Positions 8,864 through 18,119 of a stretch of DNA of 64,000 bases are shown in pieces. Location of the stretch: contig QVMW01000009.1 of the NCBI GenBank assembly GCA_003417655.1, positions 1 through 64,000 of the forward strand. Reading direction: 5' to 3'. The DNA comes from Rhodobacteraceae bacterium 63075 (GTDB lineage: Bacteria; Pseudomonadota; Alphaproteobacteria; Rhodobacterales; Rhodobacteraceae). The position numbers were made by a program, and so were the translations under genes. The stretch's first letter is position 1, and each line of letters opens with the position of its first letter. The notes beneath the pieces were generated by a model that saw only the letters and a list, made by a program, of their open reading frames with translations, ran no database searches and was not told where the DNA came from.

Positions 8864-10657
8864 TCAGTCCCAGCAGCTCACGAGGACAGTGAGCCCCTGC
8901 GCTTCATTCGTGAGATCTTCCGGCGCGATGCGCCCCGCGCGCTCGGCGGCCTCGGCCGAAAGCCCTGCCGCTTCCACCACGGTACGGATCGTCTCGGCAT
9001 CGACGGCGAAGCTCACCTCTTCGGGAAGCTGCTTGTCTCCGTCCGGATCGGGCAGCAACATGCCCAGAACTGCGCCGCTGTCGTCGAAAACCGGCCCGCC
9101 TGCATCGCCGGGCAGCGCGTTGAGCACGAGCCGCTTTATCTGCGTCTCGCCGGAGAGCCCCTTGACGTCGGCGAGCCGGCCATAGGTCAGGGTGGGGGCG
9201 CTGAGCATGCCTTCGTAGCTGAACCCGGCAACCGCGACCTCCGACTGGAGGCGTGGAACGCGGGCCGAGAGGGAGGCGATTTCGGGCGGCGCAAGCGTCT
9301 CGCGGGCCTTGAGGATCGCGATACCGGCCTCGGCATCGACGGTGAGCACATCGGCCTCCGTCTGGCTGTCCAGCGTGATGCGCTCACAGGAGGCGACGAC
9401 CTCCGAAGTTGTCGCGACATGGCCCGAATAGTCGAAGAAGAACCCGGACCGGGAGATCTTGGGTCGGCGGATTTCGAGGCCGGAGACAAGGTCGATGTCG
9501 GGGGCGTCGTTCCCGGCGGCAGGGTCCATCACGCCCTCAATGCGGGTGAAGGAACTGCGCATCTCGCCCAGAACGCGGCGGCGGCGCTCCTCGTCGCCCG
9601 CCGGCCAGATGAGCGTGAACCCCTTGATCTGGCCGCTGTCGAGCCAGGCTTCGCTATGGGAGATGAACGTGGCCCCCTCGCCGACCAGCGTGAAGCTGTC
9701 GCTGTCGCGCTCGCGCGGCCCGCTCTGGGGAACGATTTCCAGCGTCTGCATGATGTCGTAGAGCCCGAAAAGCGTGTTGCGGTCGCCCTGCTGGCTGATG
9801 AGCAGAACGCGTGCGTCGATATCTCCCGAGCTGTCGTAATGCGCGAAAGGCGGGCTGTACTTGGCAAAGCTGACCACTTCGGTCGGCATGATCACTTCGA
9901 TGCCGGCGGTTCTGTCGGTCACTGTCTCCATGCCAAGCCCATCGAGGATCGCGTTATACTGGCCGAGCAGCTCGGCGCGCTGCGCGGTGGTGAGGATGCC
10001 AGTGACTTCGTGGTTGTTGGCGTCCTGCCAGTCGGCCATCGAGCGACGCGTGCCGCGCCCGAATGCGCCGTCGATGGCGGCTTGATAGTAACCTGCCCAT
10101 TGCAGGGCAATCTGAAGCTGCTCGCGCTCGGCCCGCGTCAGTTCGCGCTCGGAGGCCCGTGCTTGTGCCGGGGTCTCGTCGGGAACGGCGATCTCCGGTT
10201 CGGCGAGTGCGGCCGTGTCCTCTGACGGCTCGTCCGAGGCGCCCGCTGCATCCGAGCTCGTTTGCGGCTCCGTCGCGGCTTCGGGCGCTGGGGCCGGTGT
10301 CGGAAGATCGAGCAGGTTGGTCCCGACGGGCCAGAACTGCTGTCGGAAAGACGACGAATAGGCGATGAAACTGTCCCGGGGAATCTGTCCCTCGGTGCGA
10401 TAGACCCGCAGCACCTGCCGCGCGTCATCTGGCTGATACGGACCGAGGGCGATGCCATACCAGCCGCCGCCGAGCGAAAAACCGTTCACATCGGGCAGGG
10501 CGGCAGCATAGGCCCGTGCGCGCTCACGCGCCTGCGCGAGACTGGGCTGTGCCTCGACCTGCACCCAGACCGCCTCCTCGGATTGAGCCTGAATCGGACC
10601 AGCCCAGCCCCCGATCACCCCGATCAACATGACAACCGATACAATCAGTCTATTCAT
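8864..10657 (-). CDS. Exported trypsin-fold protein with peptidoglycan-binding domain; catalytic triad absent
   Basis: Protein of 597 residues with a signal peptide (MNRLIVSVVMLIGVIGGWA..QAQ). Next comes a SPOR-like module (residues about 30-110), an Ala/Pro/Glu-rich linker (about 120-170), a PG_binding_1-type domain (LQIALQWAGYYQAAIDGAFGR, about 180-235) and a C-terminal trypsin-like fold. The protease signatures are recognisable but each catalytic residue is changed: the usual T-N-x-H-V-V is TTSEVV, the D-x-A-x-L-K strand is GIAILK, and G-N-S-G-G-P is GDAGGP (codon GCA confirmed on the minus strand). It is therefore predicted to be a non-proteolytic cell-wall-binding protein or scaffold. 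A terminator follows the gene. Confidence 0.8.
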   Translation of the reverse strand: MNRLIVSVVMLIGVIGGWAGPIQAQSEEAVWVQVEAQPSLAQARERARAYAAALPDVNGFSLGGGWYGIALGPYQPDDARQVLRVYRTEGQIPRDSFIAYSSSFRQQFWPVGTNLLDLPTPAPAPEAATEPQTSSDAAGASDEPSEDTAALAEPEIAVPDETPAQARASERELTRAEREQLQIALQWAGYYQAAIDGAFGRGTRRSMADWQDANNHEVTGILTTAQRAELLGQYNAILDGLGMETVTDRTAGIEVIMPTEVVSFAKYSPPFAHYDSSGDIDARVLLISQQGDRNTLFGLYDIMQTLEIVPQSGPRERDSDSFTLVGEGATFISHSEAWLDSGQIKGFTLIWPAGDEERRRRVLGEMRSSFTRIEGVMDPAAGNDAPDIDLVSGLEIRRPKISRSGFFFDYSGHVATTSEVVASCERITLDSQTEADVLTVDAEAGIAILKARETLAPPEIASLSARVPRLQSEVAVAGFSYEGMLSAPTLTYGRLADVKGLSGETQIKRLVLNALPGDAGGPVFDDSGAVLGMLLPDPDGDKQLPEEVSFAVDAETIRTVVEAAGLSAEAAERAGRIAPEDLTNEAQGLTVLVSCWD

Positions 10658-10811
10658 TCGTCCGCATCCTCGCCTGTTGCGCCTTGTCGATAGCTTCCCG
10701 GACTTTTTAGCAAATTCTCCGGGGCGTGCACGTCAAATACGCAAGAAAAGTCTGAATTGATGCGCTTTCACCGCCTGCGCCGCGCCGCGGAACCTGTGCG
10801 CTGGCCGTCGA

Positions 10812-10840
10812 TTGACTTGGACCGGAGCGCGGCATAGGTA
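10812..10840 (+). promoter_or_regulatory. Putative sigma-70 promoter of the glyQ operon
   Basis: TTGACT (10812-10817), 17-bp spacer, TAGGTA (10835-10840), located 46 bp upstream of the preferred glyQ start. Spacing is ideal and the -35 box is five of six. Confidence 0.6.
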
Positions 10841-10885
10841 AGGCCCGACTTCAAGCACGGGCGCAGCATGGAAGGCGCGGGACCT

Positions 10886-11815
10886 ATGGCCGAGAAACAG
10901 AGCAGACCGACGAGTTTCCAGGAGATCATCCTGAGGCTTCAAGCCTATTGGTCGGCCCAAGGCTGCGCCATCATGCAGCCCTATGACATGGAGGTCGGCG
11001 CCGGCACGTTCCACCCGGCCACGACGCTGCGCTCGCTGGGCAGCAAGCCCTGGGCAGCCGCCTATGTGCAACCCTCGCGCCGCCCGACAGACGGGCGCTA
11101 CGGAGACAACCCCAACCGCCTGCAGCATTATTACCAGTTCCAGGTGCTCATCAAGCCGAGCCCGCCCGATCTTCAGGCGCTCTATCTCGGCTCGCTCGAA
11201 GCCATCGGCATCGACATGGAAATGCATGACATCCGCTTCGTCGAGGATGACTGGGAGAGCCCCACGCTCGGCGCATGGGGCCTCGGCTGGGAGGTCTGGT
11301 GCGACGGGATGGAAGTCAGCCAGTTCACCTATTTCCAGCAGGTCGGCGGCCATGATTGCCACCCTGTCAGCGGGGAGCTGACCTATGGGCTTGAGCGTCT
11401 GGCGATGTATGTGCTCGGCGTCGATCATGTCATGGACATGCCCTTCAACGACCCGCAGGCGCCGATCGCGCTCAGCTACGGCGATGTGTTTCGCCAGACG
11501 GAACAGGAATACAGCCGCTGGAACTTCGATGTGGCGGACACGGAGGTTCTTCTGCGGCATTTCGAGGAGGCCGAGGCGGAGTGCGCGCGGATCCTCGCGG
11601 AGCCCGCCGAGGACCCCAAGACCGGTCAGCGCATCGTCATGGCGCATCCGGCCTATGACCAGTGCATCAAGGCGTCCCACATCTTCAACCTGCTCGATGC
11701 GCGCGGGGTCATCTCCGTGACCGAGCGGCAGGCCTATATCGGCCGGGTGCGCAGCCTGGCCAAGCTCTGCGCCGATGCCTTCGTGCAGACAGAGGCCGGG
11801 GGGTATGCGGCGTGA
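10886..11815 (+). CDS. glyQ: Glycine--tRNA ligase alpha subunit
   Basis: Catalytic alpha subunit of the alpha2beta2 bacterial glycyl-tRNA synthetase, about 309 residues. Typical motifs: [57 protein letters not shown] and GLERLAMYV. The start is placed at ATG 10886; an upstream ATG at 10868 would add six residues and cannot be excluded. Its TGA overlaps the GTG start of the next gene, and glyS follows, the usual order. Confidence 0.96.
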   Translation: MAEKQSRPTSFQEIILRLQAYWSAQGCAIMQPYDMEVGAGTFHPATTLRSLGSKPWAAAYVQPSRRPTDGRYGDNPNRLQHYYQFQVLIKPSPPDLQALYLGSLEAIGIDMEMHDIRFVEDDWESPTLGAWGLGWEVWCDGMEVSQFTYFQQVGGHDCHPVSGELTYGLERLAMYVLGVDHVMDMPFNDPQAPIALSYGDVFRQTEQEYSRWNFDVADTEVLLRHFEEAEAECARILAEPAEDPKTGQRIVMAHPAYDQCIKASHIFNLLDARGVISVTERQAYIGRVRSLAKLCADAFVQTEAGGYAA

Positions 11816-12336
11816 GCGGAAAGGTCATTGCGGGAGCCATCGTCATTCTGGCGCTGATTGCAGGGGCGGCGATCTACTATTTGCAGGTCTATGCTTACTA
11901 CGAGGAGGTCTCGGCCGACGGCACGACCGATGTTCAGCTCACCTCGCTTGTGAGCGGCGCGCCGGAGCCCATTCTCTATGAGAATTTCGAGGCGATCGAG
12001 GCGTCGAGTTCGCCCATTCGCTTCCGGGCCTGTTTCACGACCTCGCAGAGCATCCCGCTGCTGACCGAAACCTATGAAGCCTACGAGCAGGCCGAGCCGC
12101 TCGTCGCGCCCGGCTGGTTCGACTGTTTCGATGCGGTCGAGATCGGTGAGGCGCTTGAAATCGGTGAGGCGCTGCCCTTCCTGGGCATCAAGAACGTGCA
12201 ATACGGCATCGACCGTGTCGCGGCCGTCTTCCCCGACGGGCGGGGCTTTCTGTGGCACCAGATCAACGAGTGCGGCGCGGAAGTCTTCGACGGCAAGCCC
12301 GTTCCCGAAGGCTGCCCGCCGCCGCCCGACGAGTGA
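11812..12336 (+). CDS. Conserved membrane-anchored protein between glyQ and glyS (DUF6446-like)
   Basis: Protein of 174 residues. GTG at 11812 overlaps the glyQ stop (GTGA). One N-terminal membrane anchor (residues about 4-25) is followed by an acidic periplasmic domain with a few cysteines ([31 protein letters not shown]) and an aromatic-rich [25 protein letters not shown] block. I recall such a gene at this position in many Rhodobacterales, annotated as a domain of unknown function; no function can be assigned. [11 protein letters not shown] duplication is seen near residue 107. Confidence 0.8.
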   Translation: MSGKVIAGAIVILALIAGAAIYYLQVYAYYEEVSADGTTDVQLTSLVSGAPEPILYENFEAIEASSSPIRFRACFTTSQSIPLLTETYEAYEQAEPLVAPGWFDCFDAVEIGEALEIGEALPFLGIKNVQYGIDRVAAVFPDGRGFLWHQINECGAEVFDGKPVPEGCPPPPDE

Positions 12337-12383
12337 GCCGAGCGGGCCATGCAACGAAGATATCTGATTGAAAAGGCGCTGAC

Positions 12384-14648
12384 ATGCCCAACCTGCTGAT
12401 CGAACTTTTCTCGGAGGAAATCCCCGCGCGAATGCAGGCGCAGGCGGCCGAGACCCTGCGCAAGAACGTCACCGACGGGCTTGTCGAGGCCGGGCTTACC
12501 TATGCCGGTGCGAAGGCTTTCTCCACGCCGCGGCGGCTGACGCTCGCCGTCGAGGGGCTGCTGGGCGAAAGCCCGGATATCCGCGAGGAGCGCAAGGGCC
12601 CCAAGGTCGGCGCGCCGGAGAAGGCCATCGAAGGCTTCCTGCGCGGCGCGGGCGTGAGCCGGGAGGCGTTGGAAGAGCGCGAAACGCCCAAGGGCGCGGT
12701 CTATTTCGCGACCATCGAGAAGACCGGCCGACCGGCCGAGGAGATCGTCGCGGAGGTGCTCGAGGCTGTCATACGCGGCTTTCCCTGGCCCAAATCCATG
12801 CGCTGGGGCGCGGGCAGCCTGCGCTGGGTGCGCCCGCTGCATTCGATCCTCTGCCTGCTCGACGACGAAAGCGGCGCGCGCACCGTTCCTCTCACCATTG
12901 ACGGGATCGAGGCAGGCGACAGCACGGAGGGCCACCGCTTCATGAGCAAGGGGCGCTTTTCCGTCGCCTCCTTCGAGGATTACGAAGCGCGGCTCAAGCG
13001 CGCGCATGTCCTGCTGGACCCCGAGGAGCGCGCCGATCATATCTGGCAGGAGGCGACCAACCGGGCCTTCGCGCGCGGGCTTGAGGTGGTCGAGGACAAG
13101 GGGCTGCTACGGGAAGTCGCCGGCCTCGTGGAATGGCCCGTGGTGCTCATGGGCGAGATCGACGAAGAGTTCCTCGAGCTGCCGCCCGAGGTCTTGCAGA
13201 CCTCGATGAAGGAGCACCAGAAGTTCTTTTCGGTGAAGAGCCCCAAGACAGGCCGTATCGAGCGCTTCGTGACCGTGGCCAACCGCGAGACGGCGGATAA
13301 CGGCGCGACGATCCTCGCTGGCAACCAGAAGGTGCTCTCCGCGCGGCTGGCGGACGCCAAGTTCTTCTGGGAGAACGATCTGCGCGTGGCCAAGGCGGGG
13401 ATGGAGGACTGGGTAGATGGCCTCTCCTCGGTCACCTTCCATGCCAAGCTCGGCAGCCAGGCCGAAAGGGTCACGCGCATCGCCGCGCTCGCCCGCGAGA
13501 TCGCGCCGCATGTGGGGGCCGATCCGGACAAGGCCGAGGAGGCCGCGCGCATCGCCAAGGCCGACCTGCGCTCCGAGATGGTCGGGGAATTTCCCGAGTT
13601 GCAGGGTGCCATGGGCCGCTATTACGCGCTGGAAGCGGGGCGCGACGCCGATGTGGCCGATGCCTGCCGCGATCACTGGAAGCCGCTGGGGCAGGATGAC
13701 AGCGTGCCGAGCGCGCCTGTTTCGGTGGCCGTGGCGCTGGCCGACAAGATCGACACGCTGACAGGCTTCTGGGCGATCGACGAGAAGCCGACGGGGAGCA
13801 AGGACCCCTACGCGCTGCGCCGTGCGGCGCTGGGGGTTATTCGGTTGGTTCTGGGGAATGGGATTCGAGTTGAGTTGGTTCAACAATTGCTATTTGGGAG
13901 ATGCTTTGATCATCTCTTTTCAATAAAAGAACTTCACATTTTAAACGACGAGTTGAACGCGGCGATGGTGACAGTTCAGTCACGGAAGAAACCACAACCA
14001 GAATCGTTTTCAGATTGGCGAAATGTGATCGAGGAAGTTCAGAATTCAGAGGGGCAAATCGAGGCTTTTGAAAGCCGCATAGCTGCTGTTAATCGTGCAT
14101 ATCAGAAAGCTAGAATAATCGCCACAAACCTCCTCGCCTTCTTCCATGACCGCCTCAAGGTTCACCTCAAGGGCGAGGGCATCCGCTACGATGTGATCGA
14201 CGCCTGCCTTGCCATGGAGGGCAGTGACGACCTCGCCCTTCTGGTCAAGCGGGCCGAGGCGCTTTCGGACTTTCTCAAGACAGACGATGGCGAGAACCTC
14301 ACGCAGGGTTTCAAGCGGGCCAACAACATCCTCACACAGGCCGAGGAGAAGGACGGCGTGGAATACAGCTTCGGCGCGGATATCAAATTTGCCGAGACCG
14401 ACGCGGAAAAGGCCCTCTTCGCGGCGCTGGACGCGGCCGACGCGCGGATCAAGCCTGCCATGGAGGCCGAGGAATTTGCGGAAGCCATGCGCGCCATGGC
14501 CTCCCTGCGCGCGCCGGTCGATGCGTTCTTCGAAGCGGTGCAGATCAACGCGGAGAGCGATGTTCTGCGCCGTAACCGGCTCAACCTTCTCAGCCGTATT
14601 CGCAGCGTTTGCTCCGGGGTGGCCGATCTGAGCAGGCTCGAAGGCTAG
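12384..14648 (+). CDS. glyS: Glycine--tRNA ligase beta subunit with AT-rich internal insert
   Basis: Beta subunit (754 residues) that binds tRNA-Gly. It starts MPNLLIELFSEEIPARMQ and has family blocks FSTPRRL, KEHQKFF, ANRE and KDPYALRRAALGVIR, plus the C-terminal anticodon-binding DALR-like region. From about base 13845 to 14127 (residues about 488-581) the DNA turns clearly AT-rich with codon use unlike the flanks (CAATTGCTATTTGGG, AATAAAAG, AGAATAATC), while the frame stays open. In homologues the flanking blocks NGIRVEL and LLAFFHDRLKV are normally much closer, so this is an in-frame insertion or replaced segment. Confidence 0.95.
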   Translation: MPNLLIELFSEEIPARMQAQAAETLRKNVTDGLVEAGLTYAGAKAFSTPRRLTLAVEGLLGESPDIREERKGPKVGAPEKAIEGFLRGAGVSREALEERETPKGAVYFATIEKTGRPAEEIVAEVLEAVIRGFPWPKSMRWGAGSLRWVRPLHSILCLLDDESGARTVPLTIDGIEAGDSTEGHRFMSKGRFSVASFEDYEARLKRAHVLLDPEERADHIWQEATNRAFARGLEVVEDKGLLREVAGLVEWPVVLMGEIDEEFLELPPEVLQTSMKEHQKFFSVKSPKTGRIERFVTVANRETADNGATILAGNQKVLSARLADAKFFWENDLRVAKAGMEDWVDGLSSVTFHAKLGSQAERVTRIAALAREIAPHVGADPDKAEEAARIAKADLRSEMVGEFPELQGAMGRYYALEAGRDADVADACRDHWKPLGQDDSVPSAPVSVAVALADKIDTLTGFWAIDEKPTGSKDPYALRRAALGVIRLVLGNGIRVELVQQLLFGRCFDHLFSIKELHILNDELNAAMVTVQSRKKPQPESFSDWRNVIEEVQNSEGQIEAFESRIAAVNRAYQKARIIATNLLAFFHDRLKVHLKGEGIRYDVIDACLAMEGSDDLALLVKRAEALSDFLKTDDGENLTQGFKRANNILTQAEEKDGVEYSFGADIKFAETDAEKALFAALDAADARIKPAMEAEEFAEAMRAMASLRAPVDAFFEAVQINAESDVLRRNRLNLLSRIRSVCSGVADLSRLEG
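13845..14127 (+). other. AT-rich in-frame insert within glyS
   Basis: Low-GC segment of about 280 bp embedded in high-GC glyS. The encoded residues are polar and helical, rich in Glu, Gln, Asn and Ser (for example RKKPQPESFSDWRN and EEVQNSEGQIEAFESR). It contains no stop codon and no clear start of its own. Composition suggests a foreign origin or a fast-evolving linker; boundaries are judged by eye. Confidence 0.7.
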
Positions 14649-14684
14649 GCTTGCGCAGGCAATCAAAACGGCTATTCTGCCGCA

Positions 14685-17225
14685 GTGCAGAATACTGGTC
14701 CTGATATCACGCTGATCACAGCCGATGCGCCGCTGGCGTCACGCTCCCATGGGGGGCGGGCAAAATGCTTGCAGCGTCTTGTCAGGCTCGACTTGCCCGT
14801 GCCGGTGACGGTGGCGCTTTCTTTCAAGACCGTCCATGAGATCGCCGCCGGGCATATGCCCGACATGGCGGCCTTGCTCGCACCTTTCGGAGAAGCCCCG
14901 CTCCTGTGCGTGCGGCCCTCCTCGGAAGACCCGGACTGGGGCGGGCCGGGGGCCGTGCTCAATATCGGCATGAATGACAAGCGCTATGCCGAGCTGAGCG
15001 AGGCGCTGGGCCAGGACGCGGCGGCGCTCATTTACATGCGCTTCGTGCAGTCCTACGCGGTGCATGTCGCCCGGCTCGATCCGGATGTTTTCGAGGAGAT
15101 CGACACGCGCGGCAGCGAGGGGCTTGCCGCTGCCCTGGCCGCCTACGAGGACGAGGCCGAGGAAGAGTTTCCGCAAGACCCCTCGAAACAGCTCGCCGCC
15201 GTCCTGCGCTCCATGGCGCGCGCCTGGGAGGGGACGACGGCGCGCCTCCTGCGGCAGGCCAAGGGGGCCCCGGCTGATGCGGGGCTTGGTCTTGTTGTGC
15301 AGAAGATGGTCTTCGGCATCGGCGCGGGAGAAAGCGGCTCGGGTGTGATCCAGCTTGTGAGCAGCACCAGCGGCGAAGCCCAGATTACCGGGCGCTACCT
15401 GTCGCAAAGCCAGGGCCGGGACGCGCTCAAGGATGATGCCGAAGCGATCTTTCTTGAAAAGGACGCGCGCGGCGTTTCGCTGGAAGAGCTTGCACCGGAG
15501 GCCTTCGAGAAGCTCATTGCCTACACAAGGCTCATGCGGGAGAAACTGCGCGCGGAAATGCAGGCGGAGTTCGCGATCGAGAATGGCGAGTTGCACCTGC
15601 TCGACGGTGTGCGCGTCTCCCGGACGGCCCGCGCGGCTGTGCGGATTGCCGTCGACCTGGCCAATGACGGGATCATCCCGCGCGAGGAGGCGCTGATGCG
15701 CGTGGAGCCACGCGCGCTCAACGAGCTTCTGCACCGGCAGGTGGACCCGGATGTCGAACGTGACAGGATCGGGACGGGCGTGGCCGCGAGCCCCGGCGCG
15801 GCCTTCGGCAAGATCGTGTTCACCTCGACCGAAGCGCAGGCCTGCGCCGCGCGCCAGGAGCCGTGCATTCTCGTGCGCCGCGAAACCTCCCCCGAGGATA
15901 TCCGCGGCATGCACGCAGCCTCGGCGATCCTCACGGAGCGCGGCGGCATGACGAGCCATGCCGCCGTCATCGGCCGCGGTATCGGCCTGCCTTGTGTCGT
16001 GGGCGCCTCGGATATCACTTTCAACACCAAGAAGCGGACGCTTACGGCCGCAGACGGGCGGGTCTTCAAGGCGGGGGATGTCATCACACTGGACGGAACC
16101 TCCGGAGATGTTCTGGCCGGGGCGGCGGAGCTTGTCGAGGCGGCCCATGACGGGGCCTTCAAGGAGCTGATGGCCTGGTCGGACGGGGTGCGCGATATCG
16201 GGGTGCGCGCCAATGCCGACACGCCGGGCGACGCGGAAATGGCAAAGAATTTCGGCGCCGAGGGGATCGGCCTGTGCCGCACGGAACACATGTTCTTCGA
16301 AGATGCGCGGCTGACACCGATGCGCGAGATGATCTTCGCCGACAACTCCGAAGACCGCCGGGCGGCGCTGGAGCGGCTCTTGCCGATGCAGCGGGCCGAC
16401 TTCATCGAGCTCTTCCGCATCATGCAGGGAAGTTCGGTTTGTATCCGGCTGCTCGATCCGCCTTTGCACGAGTTCCTGCCCCATGACAAGGCGGGTCACC
16501 GCGAGCTGGCCGAGGCGCTCGATCTTCCCGTATCCGATGTGACGAAGCGCGTCGAGGCACTGGGTGAATACAACCCGATGCTGGGCATGCGCGGTGTGCG
16601 GCTTGGCGTGACGGTCCCCGAGATCTACGACATGCAGGCCAGGGCGATTTTCGAGGCTACGATCGAGGCCAGCCGCGAAGGCGAGCCGCTTGTTCCGGAG
16701 ATCATGATCCCGCTGGTCTCGGCGCGGCGCGAGGTCGAGCTGGTCAAGACGCGTGTCGATGCCGTTGCCGCGGCGGTGCGCACCGAGACGGGCAAGGACT
16801 TCGAGTATCGTCTCGGCGTGATGGTGGAGACGCCGCGTGCCGCGCTGCGCGCGGACGACATTGCGCCGCATGTTTCCTTCCTGAGCTTCGGCACGAATGA
16901 CCTGACGCAGATGACCTACGGCTTGTCGCGTGACGATGCGGGGCGTTTCATGTCGGTGTATGTGCAAAACGGGGTCTACCCGGAGGACCCTTTCCATACT
17001 CTCGATACCGAGGGTGTCGGCGAGCTGCTCGAAATCGCTGCAAACCGAGGCCGCGCCTCGAAGCCGGAGCTGGTTCTTTCGCTGTGCGGTGAACATGGCG
17101 GGAACCCCGAATCTATCGCCTTTTGCCGCGATGCCGGGTTTGACTATGTATCCTGCTCGCCTTTCCGTGTTCCCGTGGCGCGGCTCGCCGCGGCGCAGCT
17201 GGCGATCAGGGACAAGATCGGGTAG
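14685..17225 (+). CDS. PPDK-like PEP-utilizing enzyme with divergent ATP-grasp domain
   Basis: Protein of 846 residues with a GTG start at 14685, homologous to pyruvate phosphate dikinase. The phosphohistidine domain is intact (ERGGMTSHAAVIGRG, His near residue 424) and so is the PEP/pyruvate TIM barrel (GLCRTEHMF, GEYNPMLGMRGVRLG, FGTNDLTQMTYG, catalytic SLCGEHGG near residue 800). The N-terminal ATP-grasp is aberrant: SHGGRAKCLQRL replaces GGKGANLAEM, the S-M-P-G-M-M-D-T loop is replaced by VRPSSEDPDWGGPGAV, and the normal L-Q-T-R-N-G-K-R motif reads LDGVRVSR. It may therefore not use ATP like PPDK; Rhodobacterales copies are often called putative PEP-binding proteins. It follows glyS by 36 bp. 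Confidence 0.85.
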   Translation: MQNTGPDITLITADAPLASRSHGGRAKCLQRLVRLDLPVPVTVALSFKTVHEIAAGHMPDMAALLAPFGEAPLLCVRPSSEDPDWGGPGAVLNIGMNDKRYAELSEALGQDAAALIYMRFVQSYAVHVARLDPDVFEEIDTRGSEGLAAALAAYEDEAEEEFPQDPSKQLAAVLRSMARAWEGTTARLLRQAKGAPADAGLGLVVQKMVFGIGAGESGSGVIQLVSSTSGEAQITGRYLSQSQGRDALKDDAEAIFLEKDARGVSLEELAPEAFEKLIAYTRLMREKLRAEMQAEFAIENGELHLLDGVRVSRTARAAVRIAVDLANDGIIPREEALMRVEPRALNELLHRQVDPDVERDRIGTGVAASPGAAFGKIVFTSTEAQACAARQEPCILVRRETSPEDIRGMHAASAILTERGGMTSHAAVIGRGIGLPCVVGASDITFNTKKRTLTAADGRVFKAGDVITLDGTSGDVLAGAAELVEAAHDGAFKELMAWSDGVRDIGVRANADTPGDAEMAKNFGAEGIGLCRTEHMFFEDARLTPMREMIFADNSEDRRAALERLLPMQRADFIELFRIMQGSSVCIRLLDPPLHEFLPHDKAGHRELAEALDLPVSDVTKRVEALGEYNPMLGMRGVRLGVTVPEIYDMQARAIFEATIEASREGEPLVPEIMIPLVSARREVELVKTRVDAVAAAVRTETGKDFEYRLGVMVETPRAALRADDIAPHVSFLSFGTNDLTQMTYGLSRDDAGRFMSVYVQNGVYPEDPFHTLDTEGVGELLEIAANRGRASKPELVLSLCGEHGGNPESIAFCRDAGFDYVSCSPFRVPVARLAAAQLAIRDKIG

Positions 17226-17388
17226 AGTAATAGCCTTTCTCCACCAAATCGTGATTAGGCGGCAAGTTTCCGCGCAAAGCCACGACCTATTCCCCGGGTG
17301 CAAGGCAGCCATGACTTGCTTGACAGGTCCATTTTTCCTAAAAGCCCGCGGATTGAACAGAGTTCTGTGCAAATCTAGGAGATCCGTC

Positions 17389-18021
17389 ATGAAACGCCTG
17401 CTCACCGGCATTGCCGCGATGATACTGGCAGGCGCGACCGCGCAAGCGGATGCGTCTCTCAAGCGACTCTTTGACAAGGAATCCCGTGCGCTGGGCGCGA
17501 TTCCGCAAGAGCAGCTCAACGGCCTCCTGGAAAAACCCGAGGCGGCGCAGGCGATCTCGGGCGATGTCTCCTACACCAAGGCCTGGCTCGCTGGCCAACC
17601 CAAGGCATCGGGCGGAGCCCAGTGGCGCTGCCTTGCCGAGGCGCTCTATTTCGAAGCGCGCGGCGAGAGCGTGAAGGGCCAGTTCGCGGTAGCAGAAGTC
17701 ATCATGAACCGCGTGGCGAGCGCCAACTACCCCGACAGCGTTTGCGGCGTGATCAAGCAGGGCACGGGCCGCAAATATGCCTGCCAGTTTACCTATACCT
17801 GTGACGGACGCGCCGAAATCATTTCCGAGCCGCGGGCCTTCACCAGCGTCGGCAAGATCGCGAAGCTGATGGTCGACGGTGCCGAGCGCCCGCTGACGAA
17901 AGGTGCGACCCACTACCATACGAAGGCCGTGAACCCGCGTTGGGCGCGCAAGTTTCCCCGCACCAAGACAATCGGTTTTCATCACTTCTATCGCCAGCCG
18001 ACACGCCTCACGAGCAACTGA
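17389..18021 (+). CDS. SleB-type cell wall hydrolase
   Basis: Secreted protein of 210 residues. ATG 17389 is chosen because AGGAG lies at 17377-17381 and a signal peptide follows (MKRLLTGIAAMILAGATAQA). The Hydrolase_2 / SleB domain spans residues about 75-205: CLAEALYFEARGESVKGQFAVAEVIMNRV contains the catalytic glutamate, then YPDSVCGVIKQ, CQFTYTCDG and a final GATHYHTKAVNPRWA. This class cleaves peptidoglycan glycan strands and in alphaproteobacteria is linked to wall remodelling. Confidence 0.9.
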   Translation: MKRLLTGIAAMILAGATAQADASLKRLFDKESRALGAIPQEQLNGLLEKPEAAQAISGDVSYTKAWLAGQPKASGGAQWRCLAEALYFEARGESVKGQFAVAEVIMNRVASANYPDSVCGVIKQGTGRKYACQFTYTCDGRAEIISEPRAFTSVGKIAKLMVDGAERPLTKGATHYHTKAVNPRWARKFPRTKTIGFHHFYRQPTRLTSN

Positions 18022-18119
18022 ACGTCGCTGGCGCTCCATGAAGCGGCGGCTCTCGGGGTTTGCCCCTTGGCGCGGCACGGTATAGGCGTGGCCAAGACGC
18101 ACGAACCACAGGCGAGTCC

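Noticed and set aside
14739..17519. A 926-residue minus-strand open frame opposite the PPDK-like gene
   Set aside because: Antisense shadow with no family motifs; the plus strand encodes a recognisable enzyme.
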